From contig NZ_LT632547.1 in assembly GCF_900119695.1 (NCBI RefSeq), positions 868,001 through 932,000 on the forward strand: DNA of 64,000 bases, read 5' to 3'. Below the pieces are notes generated by a model. That model had not been told where the DNA came from. It worked only from the letters and a program-made list of their open reading frames with translations, and ran no database searches. The DNA comes from Actinomyces urinae. GTDB lineage: Bacteria; Actinomycetota; Actinomycetes; Actinomycetales; Actinomycetaceae. The position numbers and the translations under genes were made by a program. Positions 30,388 to 38,220 of the stretch are shown piece after piece. Position 1 is the first letter of the stretch, and every line of letters begins with the position of its first letter.

Positions 30388-31379
30388 TTGGTGGCGGCCG
30401 CTACTTCTTCTAGCTCAGCCATGAAGTTGGATGCGCCCGTCATGACGACGTACCAGCGCTCTGGCGACAGGTAAACGATGTGACCGTTCTTGGCCGCGGG
30501 GGTTTCATTTACGAGGTCGTTGTCCAGAACTTGCTGCGCACTGGTTCCAGCCTCGGTGCTGCCAATGGCCGCGTCGCGGTCAATCACGAAGATGTAGTCG
30601 GGAGCAAGCTCACGCACGGTTTCAAACGAGATCTTCTGGCCCTTGTGGCCTTCTTCAGCTTCGCCTTCAGTTACGGGCTTGAAACCGAACACGTCATAGA
30701 TTGGCGCCCACCTGGACTGCGGCCCATGCATTGACACTTCCCCACCATTGGTCATCAAGACCATCGCACTACCGCGCTGCGATTTTTCAGCCTCAGTCTT
30801 GTATTCGGCGATTTTTGCAAGGAGTTCATCCTTTAGTTCCGCGCCGCGCTCGGCCTTACCCACGGCGGTAGCAAGCATTTCTACAGATTCGGCAGCGCGC
30901 TGCGAGTAGCCATCCTTGTCCCACGGGACGGAGGCGTCAATGGTGGTGAAGTTCTTGGAGAACTCATCGTAGAACTTCGCGGACCTCGCGCCCACAACTA
31001 CAAGGTCGGGGTTAAGTTTCGCAATGGCCTCTACGTCGGGCTCCTTCAGCGTTCCCACATTTTCGAGGGTGGAATAGTCGATGCCCTGGTCATCCTTCAG
31101 CCAGGTGGGGACAGACTTGACGGGCACGCCGGTCACGAGGTCTCCCGCGCCCAGCGCGTCGATGGTGTCGAGCGCGGCCATGTCGAGCACGACGACGGAT
31201 TTGGGCTGAGACTCGATGGTGGTCTCACCCGCATTGTGGGTGACGGTTGCCGGGAATGCGCCGGCTGCTTCAGTTGTGGTCTCCGTGGTTTCTGGTGCGG
31301 AAGACGTGCCTCCGGCCCCGCATGCGGCGAGGGCAAGGGAAGCAAGAACGGCAACGGCGCCGAGCGATAGTTTACGCAT
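30384..31379 (-). CDS. siderophore-iron ABC transporter, lipoprotein binding protein
   Basis: Substrate-binding lipoprotein of the CeuE/YclQ/FatB type, 331 aa. A signal peptide ends in the lipobox LAAC with C20 as lipid anchor, followed by a Ser/Thr/Glu linker. Two lobes are joined by a long helix (TIDALGAGDLVTGVPV; LNPDLVVVGARSAKFYDEF). It is the first gene of the operon, downstream of an iron box, which supports a role in ferric-siderophore uptake. The ligand itself is unknown. Confidence 0.92.
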   Translation of the reverse strand: MRKLSLGAVAVLASLALAACGAGGTSSAPETTETTTEAAGAFPATVTHNAGETTIESQPKSVVVLDMAALDTIDALGAGDLVTGVPVKSVPTWLKDDQGIDYSTLENVGTLKEPDVEAIAKLNPDLVVVGARSAKFYDEFSKNFTTIDASVPWDKDGYSQRAAESVEMLATAVGKAERGAELKDELLAKIAEYKTEAEKSQRGSAMVLMTNGGEVSMHGPQSRWAPIYDVFGFKPVTEGEAEEGHKGQKISFETVRELAPDYIFVIDRDAAIGSTEAGTSAQQVLDNDLVNETPAAKNGHIVYLSPERWYVVMTGASNFMAELEEVAAATK

Positions 31380-31401
31380 TAGTTTTAACTTTCCTTTTCA
31401 C

Positions 31402-31420
31402 ATAGGTAAGGCTAACCTAA
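31402..31420 (-). promoter_or_regulatory. DtxR/IdeR-type iron box in the siderophore operon promoter
   Basis: The 19-mer ATAGGTAAGGCTAACCTAA matches the consensus TTAGGTTAGGCTAACCTAA at 17 of 19 positions. Read on the minus strand it overlaps a -10-like TAGGTT (31414-31419), with a -35-like TTGAAA at 31438-31443 and an 18-base spacer. Iron-loaded DtxR/IdeR is expected to repress the importer here. Confidence 0.85.
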
Positions 31421-31443
31421 CCACATCTCGAAACCTTTTTCAA

Positions 31444-31469
31444 CATTACGTAACGCCTACATTACGTAA
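31444..31469. repeat. two copies of CATTACGTAA in the divergent promoter region
   Basis: CATTACGTAA occurs at 31444-31453 and 31460-31469, each containing the palindrome TTACGTAA, 16 bases centre to centre. The pair lies beside the -35 of the iron operon and upstream of menB, on one side of the helix about 1.5 turns apart. It looks like a tandem operator for an unknown regulator. Confidence 0.5.
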
Positions 31470-31597
31470 ATCATGGAAACCTTGGCAACCCTAGTTTTCC
31501 CCGATTTTTCGCGGACTCTAACCCGTGCCGGGCGCGCTCTGATGCGGACTAGGTGACCTTTAAAGCTAAAACTCGCAGGAACAACTACGATGTACGC

Positions 31598-32575
31598 ATG
31601 AGCGCTTTACCCAATGTTTCGGACACTTTTGACCCCTCCCGCTGGCGTGAGGTGGAAGGTTTCGAGCTTACTGACATGACCTACCATCGCGGCATTTCGC
31701 GCGGCGAGGAAGACGGGGCTCCCGCCGGGGAAGACTTGCCCGTGGTGCGCATCGCGTTTGATCGCCCGCACCTGCGCAACGCGTTTCGCCCCCACACCGT
31801 CGACGAGCTTTACGCTTGCCTAGATCACGCACGCATGAGCCCGGACGTGGCGGCCGTAATCCTCACGGGCAATGGGCCGTCCGCTAAGGATGGCGGCTAC
31901 GCGTTTTGCTCGGGCGGAGACCAGCGCATCCGCGGCGCGGCCGGGTATCAGTACGAAAAGACCGATATTTCTGATGAAGCTGAGGTTTCGAAGCGCCGCC
32001 AGAACATGGACAATGCGCGGGCCGGACGCCTCCACATTCTGGAGGTACAGCGCCTGATCCGCACGATGCCCAAGGTTGTGATCGCCGCTGTCCCAGGTTG
32101 GGCAGCAGGCGGCGGCCACTCACTCAACGTGGTGTGCGACCTGTCGGTGGCCTCCATCGAACACGCGCGTTTCATGCAAACTGATGCGAATGTGGGCTCG
32201 TTTGACGCCGGCTACGGATCCGCCCTGTTGGCACGTCAAGCTGGGGATAAGCGGGCGCGAGAGATATTCTTCTTGGCGCGCGAATATAGCTCCGAGGACG
32301 CGGAGCGTTGGGGCGTTGTGAACGAAGCCGTGCCGCACGCGGACCTGGAAGCTACCGCGCTCGAATATGCGCGGATTATTGCAACGAAGTCTCCCCAGGC
32401 CATCCGCATGTTGAAGTTCGCGTTCAACCTCGCCGATGACGGCTTAGCTGGCCAGCAGGTGTTTGCCGGGGAAACTACGCGCCTGGCGTACATGACCGAA
32501 GAAGCACAGGAGGGGCGCGACGCTTTCCTAGAGCGGCGCAGCCCGGACTGGTCAAGCTACCCGTACTATTTTTAA
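31598..32575 (+). CDS. menB: 1,4-dihydroxy-2-naphthoyl-CoA synthase
   Basis: Crotonase-fold enzyme that closes the naphthoquinone ring from o-succinylbenzoyl-CoA. It is 325 aa from the ATG at 31598 (MSALPNVSDTFDPS). The frame is open from a GTG at 31553. Signatures are GYAFCSGGDQRIRG, VPGWAAGGGHSLNVVCDLSVAS (oxyanion hole) and TDANVGSFDAGYGSALLAR. The C-terminus is SPDWSSYPYYF, typical for MenB (the family ends near ..DW..Y...). It lies just upstream of menE. Confidence 0.94.
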   Translation: MSALPNVSDTFDPSRWREVEGFELTDMTYHRGISRGEEDGAPAGEDLPVVRIAFDRPHLRNAFRPHTVDELYACLDHARMSPDVAAVILTGNGPSAKDGGYAFCSGGDQRIRGAAGYQYEKTDISDEAEVSKRRQNMDNARAGRLHILEVQRLIRTMPKVVIAAVPGWAAGGGHSLNVVCDLSVASIEHARFMQTDANVGSFDAGYGSALLARQAGDKRAREIFFLAREYSSEDAERWGVVNEAVPHADLEATALEYARIIATKSPQAIRMLKFAFNLADDGLAGQQVFAGETTRLAYMTEEAQEGRDAFLERRSPDWSSYPYYF

Positions 32576-32670
32576 CCATTTTCTTCTAGCCACTCCCCCA
32601 GCAGACTGGCACCTTGCCCGTTTGCACGCCCGGCATTGTCCAGGCTCCCTCGTATGTGAATGGATTTTTA

Positions 32671-33996
32671 ATGACGTCGATGAACGCTACTGATTCCGCT
32701 GCCCAACTGATGATTGTTCCGGGAGGAACCACGCCCGGCGCGGTAACCATGACATATTCGGCGGTACACAAGCTATGGGAGCTATACGAGCGGTTTGAGA
32801 AGACGGGCGTGCAGCGCAAGCAGCGCATCATTTTGGCGCCGCGAGAGGCCAGCGAGGCGATGCCTGCGCGCGCGGCTCAAACCAACGCCGCGCTACAAAA
32901 GCGCATCAAGCAGTTGCCGGGCAGCGTGGACGTGATTTTAGAGACCTCCGGATCCACCACCGGCAATCCGCGGCTTGTGGGCCTCTCGTTCGGCGCGCTG
33001 GTAGCGTCTGCCCGGGCCACGCACGAGGCTTTGGGCGGGCCGGGCCGCTGGATTGTGGCGCTCCCCGTGCATCACGTTGCGGGACTGCAAACCCTGATTC
33101 GCACCTGCGTTGCCGAGGCCTCCCCCATCATCGCGGACATGTCAGCCGGTTTTGATGAGGAGGCCCTGAAAGTCGCGTGCCGTACTGCGGCCGACGATGA
33201 TGATCACCGCTCCTACCTATCTTTGGTCCCTAAACAGTTGTATGACGCCCTCGAGGCTGGAGACGAACTCGTGGAGCAACTCGCGCGTCTAGACGCGGTG
33301 CTGGTGGGAGGAGCGGGCACCTCGTCGAATCTGCTGGATCGCGCCCGCGCGGCCGGTATCAATGTGGTCACCACGTACGGCATGAGCGAGACCGGGGGCG
33401 GTTGCGTCTACAACGGCACTCCCCTGCCGGGCGTGCAGATCCGCACGGTTGATGGTCGAATTCAGATTGCCGGCCCTGTCCTCATGGATGGATATGTGGA
33501 CGGTTTTGACCGCCCATTCGACGTGGAGGACGGGCAGCGCTGGCTACGCACCTCTGACTCGGGCGAATGGGATGGCAACAGTCTGCAGGTGCTGGGCCGG
33601 TCTGACGACGTGATTGTTTCTGGCGCGGTGAACGTGGCCCCCACGCGCGTTGCGGACGTGATTGCGGCAGCAAAGGACGTTGTCGACGTAGCGGTTGTTG
33701 CCCTGTCTGACGAGAAGTGGGGGCAGGTAGTGGCTGCCGCTATCGCCTCGCCTTGCATTAGAGCGAAGATTGACGAGGCCGGTGCGGATCTGCCCGCCCA
33801 TAAAAATGAGGTGTACGCGAAGTTCGCCAAGCAAATCCGAGACCTGGTTGGCGAGCAGTTAGGGCGCGATCATGCCCCGCGAGTCATTGCGGTTGTGGAC
33901 GAACTTGCCGTTACGCCGCTGGGCAAAGTTGATAGGCACGCGGTGGGCGCAATGGTTGCAAATTTGGTTGCGTCTGAAGCCGCGTGGGTACGCTGA
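32671..33996 (+). CDS. menE: o-succinylbenzoate-CoA ligase
   Basis: Adenylate-forming ligase that activates o-succinylbenzoate with CoA. The ATP loop is ILETSGSTTGNPR, followed by LPVHHVAGLQTLIR, VVTTYGMSETGGGCVYNG and WLRTSDSGEWDGNSLQVLGRSDD; the C-terminal lysine region is LGKVDRHAV. The start is uncertain. The frame is open from a TTG at 32614; I chose the ATG at 32671, and 32710 is also possible. menA begins four bases after its TGA. Confidence 0.88.
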   Translation: MTSMNATDSAAQLMIVPGGTTPGAVTMTYSAVHKLWELYERFEKTGVQRKQRIILAPREASEAMPARAAQTNAALQKRIKQLPGSVDVILETSGSTTGNPRLVGLSFGALVASARATHEALGGPGRWIVALPVHHVAGLQTLIRTCVAEASPIIADMSAGFDEEALKVACRTAADDDDHRSYLSLVPKQLYDALEAGDELVEQLARLDAVLVGGAGTSSNLLDRARAAGINVVTTYGMSETGGGCVYNGTPLPGVQIRTVDGRIQIAGPVLMDGYVDGFDRPFDVEDGQRWLRTSDSGEWDGNSLQVLGRSDDVIVSGAVNVAPTRVADVIAAAKDVVDVAVVALSDEKWGQVVAAAIASPCIRAKIDEAGADLPAHKNEVYAKFAKQIRDLVGEQLGRDHAPRVIAVVDELAVTPLGKVDRHAVGAMVANLVASEAAWVR

Positions 33997-34000
33997 GCAC

Positions 34001-34882
34001 ATGGCGACTTTCAACGACTGGCTCGAAGGCGCACGTCTTCGCACACTCCCCGCAGCAATCGCGCCCGTGCTTATCGGTATTGGCGCGGCGCATTTCCTAG
34101 GCGGATTTTCTGCCGTCCGCTCGATCCTGGCTCTGGCAGTGGCGCTTGCACTACAAGTTGGGGTGAACTTTTCGAACGACTACTCCGACGGGGTGCGCGG
34201 AACAGATGCGGTGCGCTCGGGGCCTCCTCGCCTAACCGGCGGGGGCAAGGTGAACCCAAAAGCTGTGCTCGCTGCGGCACTGGGATGCTTCGCGTTAGCG
34301 GGGGTACTTGGCCTCGTTCTGCTTTACATTTCGAGCCAGTGGTGGCTGCTGGTTCCCGGAGTTGCGGCTGTGGCCGCAGCCTGGTTTTACACGGGAGGGC
34401 GCACCCCGTACGGCTACATGGGTGTGGGCCTGTCTGAGCTGTTCGTCTTCGTGTTTTTTGGCCTCATGGCCACGGTTGCAACCACGTGGGTGCAGATTCA
34501 GGTGGCGCCTTGGTGGCTGTGGTGCGGCGCGGCAGGTACGGGCATGCTCTCGGTTGCCCTGCTGTTTGTAAACAACATTCGCGATATTCCAACCGATTCA
34601 AAGACGGGCAAGAGGACTCTGCCGGTTCGCCTGGGAGATCGCCTCTCTCGGCTCGTATACGCGTGGCTGCTGGGCATTGGTGTGGTTATGACGGGGCTTG
34701 GCCTTATACAAACCCGGTTCGTGCCGGCCTATCTGCTTGTGTTTGCCGCGCCCGTGCTACTGATTTCGCGCAAGGTCATGGCTGGGGCGAAGGGCCGTGA
34801 GCTACTTCCGATCCTGCGTAATACGGGCTTTTTAACTCTGTTCACAGGTCTGGCTGTGTGCTTTGGCCTAGTGGTGTCCTAA
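34001..34882 (+). CDS. menA: 1,4-dihydroxy-2-naphthoate polyprenyltransferase
   Basis: Integral membrane UbiA-family prenyltransferase that attaches the polyprenyl tail to the naphthoate. It is 293 aa. The two Asp-rich motifs are NDYSDGVRGTDAVR and NNIRDIPTDSKTGKRTLPVRLGD. About eight membrane helices can be read. The ATG at 34001 (MATFNDWLEGARLRTLPAAIAP) follows menE by four bases, so the two are coupled. Upstream in-frame codons belong to menE sequence in another frame. Confidence 0.95.
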   Translation: MATFNDWLEGARLRTLPAAIAPVLIGIGAAHFLGGFSAVRSILALAVALALQVGVNFSNDYSDGVRGTDAVRSGPPRLTGGGKVNPKAVLAAALGCFALAGVLGLVLLYISSQWWLLVPGVAAVAAAWFYTGGRTPYGYMGVGLSELFVFVFFGLMATVATTWVQIQVAPWWLWCGAAGTGMLSVALLFVNNIRDIPTDSKTGKRTLPVRLGDRLSRLVYAWLLGIGVVMTGLGLIQTRFVPAYLLVFAAPVLLISRKVMAGAKGRELLPILRNTGFLTLFTGLAVCFGLVVS

Positions 34883-34944
34883 GCCCGGCGAGCATATTCG
34901 GGGCCAGTGCATACAATGGTTAAAGACTTATTGAGGAGTGCGAA

Positions 34945-35535
34945 ATGGCTAGAGTTATGATCGTTATCTTGTCGCTGGCAGTGACGATTTTTGCTGTTGC
35001 TGACATTGCGCGCACCCCTAAAGATGAGATTCCCGCTCGAATCCCTAAACCGCTGTGGCTTTTGCTGGCGATTTTGCTGACGCCAGTGGGCGGCCTGGCC
35101 TGGATTATCGTGTCTCGCGTGACCCAAGCAGAGGCGCGCGGAGGCCAAGTTAATCGTGGTTTTTGGTACTCGCAAGACTCCGCGATAAAACTTCCGCAAC
35201 GCACCTACACGAACCAGGATCCGTACATGTACGGCGCGCCTGACGATGACCCGAATTTGGCCTGGCACTTGGAAAAGCAGATGCGCCAAAAGAGGTCGGA
35301 GAACCTCATGCGCGAATTCGAGCGTCAGATGGACGAGGCCGAACGAGCGCAGGACCGGGACAGTGCGGACCCCGCTGCGCGAGGCGTAGATTCTGGAGCG
35401 GAGGATCTGCCCATCCCGAACGGCGAAGACGCCTCAAGCCAGTCAACACCTACTGACTCCTCGGACGCGGATACTCCTCAAGACCTGCATGGGCCAGACA
35501 AAGACGAGGACGAAAACAAGGACGAGAACCTGTAG
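34945..35535 (+). CDS. PLDc_N-domain membrane protein
   Basis: A 196-aa protein with two hydrophobic segments (about 3-22 and 35-56). The spacing and KDEIPARIPKPLWLLLAILLTPVGGLAWII are typical of the PLDc_N domain (phospholipase D nuclease N-terminal type). No HKD catalytic domain follows. Instead there is a charged tail of about 130 residues ending in repeated D/E/K (KDEDENKDENL). Function unknown; probably co-transcribed with menA. Confidence 0.75.
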   Translation: MARVMIVILSLAVTIFAVADIARTPKDEIPARIPKPLWLLLAILLTPVGGLAWIIVSRVTQAEARGGQVNRGFWYSQDSAIKLPQRTYTNQDPYMYGAPDDDPNLAWHLEKQMRQKRSENLMREFERQMDEAERAQDRDSADPAARGVDSGAEDLPIPNGEDASSQSTPTDSSDADTPQDLHGPDKDEDENKDENL

Positions 35536-35629
35536 TTAGCTTCCGCACGGTTTGTTCCCCGGCTTCAGAAGCACCCGCGCACGTAGCTAAGTTTCTCCAC
35601 AACCAATCAGATAAATCGACTTAAACATG

Positions 35630-35667
35630 ACCGTGGGGGTCATTCCTTTTGGAATGACCCCCACGGT
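35630..35667. terminator. strong two-way terminator between the PLDc_N gene and araD
   Basis: A perfect 17-base stem (ACCGTGGGGGTCATTCC, loop TTTT, then its complement) is followed on the plus strand by TTTGT and preceded by AAAC. It separates the convergent PLDc_N gene and araD. Confidence 0.85.
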
Positions 35668-35681
35668 TTTGTATTCGACTT

Positions 35682-36383
35682 CTAGTGCTGGCCGTACACG
35701 TTTTGATACCTGTCATACAAGGAATCAATGTGGCGCTGCTCGATCGGAATCACGTCGCCAAGCTGTTTAGCGATGTGAACCGTGCGGGCAACCTCCTCAA
35801 CCATGACAGCGGCCTTAACCGCAGCCTTTGCGTCCTTACCAATCGTGAAAGGACCATGGTTTTGCATCAGCACGGCCTTCGACCTGTGCCAGCGCAGAGT
35901 CTGAACAATTCCGCGACCAATCGAATCATCACCGATGATTGCAAACGGACCAACCGGAATCGGGCCTCCAAACTCATCACCCATCATGGTGAGCACACAC
36001 GGGATCTCCTCACCGCGCGCCGCCCAAGCGGTGGCATACGTCGAATGCGTGTGCACCACGCCTCCGACCTCGTCCATATGCTTGTAAACGTAAGCATGCG
36101 CGGCGGTGTCCGAAGATGGTGAGAGGTTATCGGGCGTCCCGTCCGCTATCTTCTTACCATCCAGGTCGCAAACCACCATGTTGTCGGCAGTCAGCTCGTC
36201 ATAAGACACCCCGGAAGGCTTGATCACAAACAGGTCGGTGCCAGGCACGCGCTCCGACACGTTACCCGCGGTCCACACAACCAGCTCCCAGCGGGGTAGC
36301 TCAGCGTGCAGGCGCGCAACGTTCTCACGAGTACGCTGGACGGCCTCTTGAACTTCTGAAGGTAACTTAGATAGTTCAATCAT
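35682..36383 (-). CDS. araD: L-ribulose-5-phosphate 4-epimerase
   Basis: Class II aldolase-fold zinc enzyme that converts L-ribulose-5-phosphate to D-xylulose-5-phosphate. It is 233 aa. Phosphate-binding TAGNVSER and KPSGVSYDELT are present. The metal histidines are in VVHTHSTYATAWAARG and the third in LMQNHGPFTIG. The C-terminal YGQH is also typical. It is the last gene of the minus-strand sugar locus, 18 bases after araB. Confidence 0.94.
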   Translation of the reverse strand: MIELSKLPSEVQEAVQRTRENVARLHAELPRWELVVWTAGNVSERVPGTDLFVIKPSGVSYDELTADNMVVCDLDGKKIADGTPDNLSPSSDTAAHAYVYKHMDEVGGVVHTHSTYATAWAARGEEIPCVLTMMGDEFGGPIPVGPFAIIGDDSIGRGIVQTLRWHRSKAVLMQNHGPFTIGKDAKAAVKAAVMVEEVARTVHIAKQLGDVIPIEQRHIDSLYDRYQNVYGQH

Positions 36384-36401
36384 TTAGTTGATCGCTCCCG
36401 T

Positions 36402-38078
36402 CTACTTCGCGCGACGCTCGTGTGCTTCACGGCGGATGCGTTTCAAATCATGCATCACTTCGTTTTCACGGCCGAAGAGGTCATGCAGGTACTTGTAGTG
36501 CTTGTACAGCTCGTCATACTGCTTAGACCTGGTCTCATCCGGCGTGTAGGCAGCCTTCTTCCGCTTGCCCATTGCCGCGGCGGCCTCTGAAACTGTGTCG
36601 TACAAGCCCGCTGCAACAGCGCCGAAAATAGCGGAGCCGAGAGCCGGAGCCTGCGAAGACAGCGCCGTAGAAACAGGGAGCTTGGTAATGTCAGAGAACA
36701 TCTGCATGAGGAACGGGTTCTTAATCAAACCGCCAGCGGCGATGAACTCGTTGATCTCAACGCCGTGCTCTTCGAAGTTCTCAATAATCACGCGGGCACC
36801 AAACGCCGTGGCTTCCATGATCGCGCGATACTGATCCTCCGGCTTAGTAGCCAGCGTCTGGCCAACAATCATGCCGGACAGGTTCGCATCAACCAGGATC
36901 GAACGGTTACCGTTGTGCCAATCGAGCGCAACCAGGCCGTGCTCGCCAACCTCCTGCTTCGAAGCTTTCTCTGTGAGTAGCTCGTGGAGAGAAATGCCGC
37001 GGCTCTCCGCCTCTTCCGCGTAGGCCTTCGGCACGCAGTTTTCAACAAACCAGGCGTAAATATCACCAACAGCGGTCTGGCCACCTTCAAAGCCCCACAT
37101 ACCATCGATGATGCCGCCATCAACGATGCCGAACACACCTGGCACCGGCTGGAAGTCCTTACCCGAAACGACGTAGCAAGAAGAAGTGCCCATAATCGCC
37201 GTCAACTGGCCGGCCTCGGTTGCCTGCACTGCAGGAGCGGTTACGTGCGCGTCAATGTTGCCCGACGCAACGGTTACGTTGCCGGAAAGGCCCGTGATGC
37301 GCTGGCCGCGCTCGTTCAGCGTGCCTACCTTGCCGCCAAGTGGCAGAACTTCAGCCGCCATCTTCTGTGAGAACACTTCCCCGAAATCAGGGTTTAGCGC
37401 CTTCAGGAAATCTTCGTCCGGGTACTTACCATCCTGGTACATGCGCTTGTATCCCGAGTCGCCAGCCGCGTAGGTCAGGTGACCGGTGAGGATCCAGGTC
37501 AGCCAGTCCAGGGCGTTCACAATATGATCCGCTGCGTTGTATACCTCCGGAGCCTTCTCCAAGGTCTCCAAGGCCTTCGGTAGTAGCATTTCTGAGGACA
37601 GTTCGCCGCCGTAACGGGCCAGCCAGTCCACCTTGCGCTCACGCGCCAGCGCAACAATTCGGTCCGCCTGCTCCTGCGCTCCATGGTGCTTCCACAGCTT
37701 CACGTAGGCGTGCGGATTGTTCCTAAACTCTTCCTTCTCACAAAGCGGCGTGCCGTCCTCATCAGTCACAATCACGGTTGCCGAGGTTACGTCAAGGCCG
37801 ATACCTACAACGTCGTCCTTGTTAATTTTCGCGTCCTCAATAGCACCCGGAATGACAGTTGAGAGGACCTCCAGGTAGTCCCGAGGATCCTGGAGTGCAA
37901 AATCCGGCGGCAGCTGCTGGTTATCGCCCGCAGTCAGAGTGTGGTCCATAACCGCGTGCGTGTATTCCATTACTGCTGATCCGAGCTCGTCGCCGTTGCT
38001 CGCGTCAACAACTACTGCGCGACCAGACAGAGTGCCCAGGTCGATGCCGATTACGTATTTGGGTGACTCAGTGGTCAT
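36402..38078 (-). CDS. araB: ribulokinase
   Basis: FGGY-family kinase that phosphorylates L-ribulose at O5. It is 558 aa. The N-terminal ATPase lobe begins YVIGIDLGTLSGRAVVVD. GLDVTSATVIVTDEDG, KLWKHHGAQEQADRI and WHNGNRSILVDANLSG are AraB hallmarks. AAGGLIKNPFLMQMFSDI lies in the C-terminal lobe. GGAGG precedes the ATG. No araA (L-arabinose isomerase) is in the window, so its L-ribulose source is open. Confidence 0.95.
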   Translation of the reverse strand: MTTESPKYVIGIDLGTLSGRAVVVDASNGDELGSAVMEYTHAVMDHTLTAGDNQQLPPDFALQDPRDYLEVLSTVIPGAIEDAKINKDDVVGIGLDVTSATVIVTDEDGTPLCEKEEFRNNPHAYVKLWKHHGAQEQADRIVALARERKVDWLARYGGELSSEMLLPKALETLEKAPEVYNAADHIVNALDWLTWILTGHLTYAAGDSGYKRMYQDGKYPDEDFLKALNPDFGEVFSQKMAAEVLPLGGKVGTLNERGQRITGLSGNVTVASGNIDAHVTAPAVQATEAGQLTAIMGTSSCYVVSGKDFQPVPGVFGIVDGGIIDGMWGFEGGQTAVGDIYAWFVENCVPKAYAEEAESRGISLHELLTEKASKQEVGEHGLVALDWHNGNRSILVDANLSGMIVGQTLATKPEDQYRAIMEATAFGARVIIENFEEHGVEINEFIAAGGLIKNPFLMQMFSDITKLPVSTALSSQAPALGSAIFGAVAAGLYDTVSEAAAAMGKRKKAAYTPDETRSKQYDELYKHYKYLHDLFGRENEVMHDLKRIRREAHERRAK

Positions 38079-38162
38079 AGGTTCCTCCTTGAACTACTTG
38101 GCCTGTGGTCCAGAATTAAAGCTTGAATATTTAAATGGCTCGCCGATACCTGGGAGCCGGGG

Positions 38163-38199
38163 TTGCCCGCACGCCCGGAAATGGAGGGCGCGCGGGCAA
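38163..38199 (-). other. GC-rich hairpin between the AraM-type gene and araB
   Basis: TTGCCCGCACGCCC (38163-38176) pairs with GGGCGCGCGGGCAA (38186-38199) at 13 of 14 positions around a nine-base loop. There is no T-run. It sits in the 142-base gap just after the AraM-type stop codon, so it may be a partial terminator or an mRNA-stability element that sets araBD levels. Confidence 0.5.
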
Positions 38200-38220
38200 A
38201 CACTAGGCGCGTGTTTGAGG

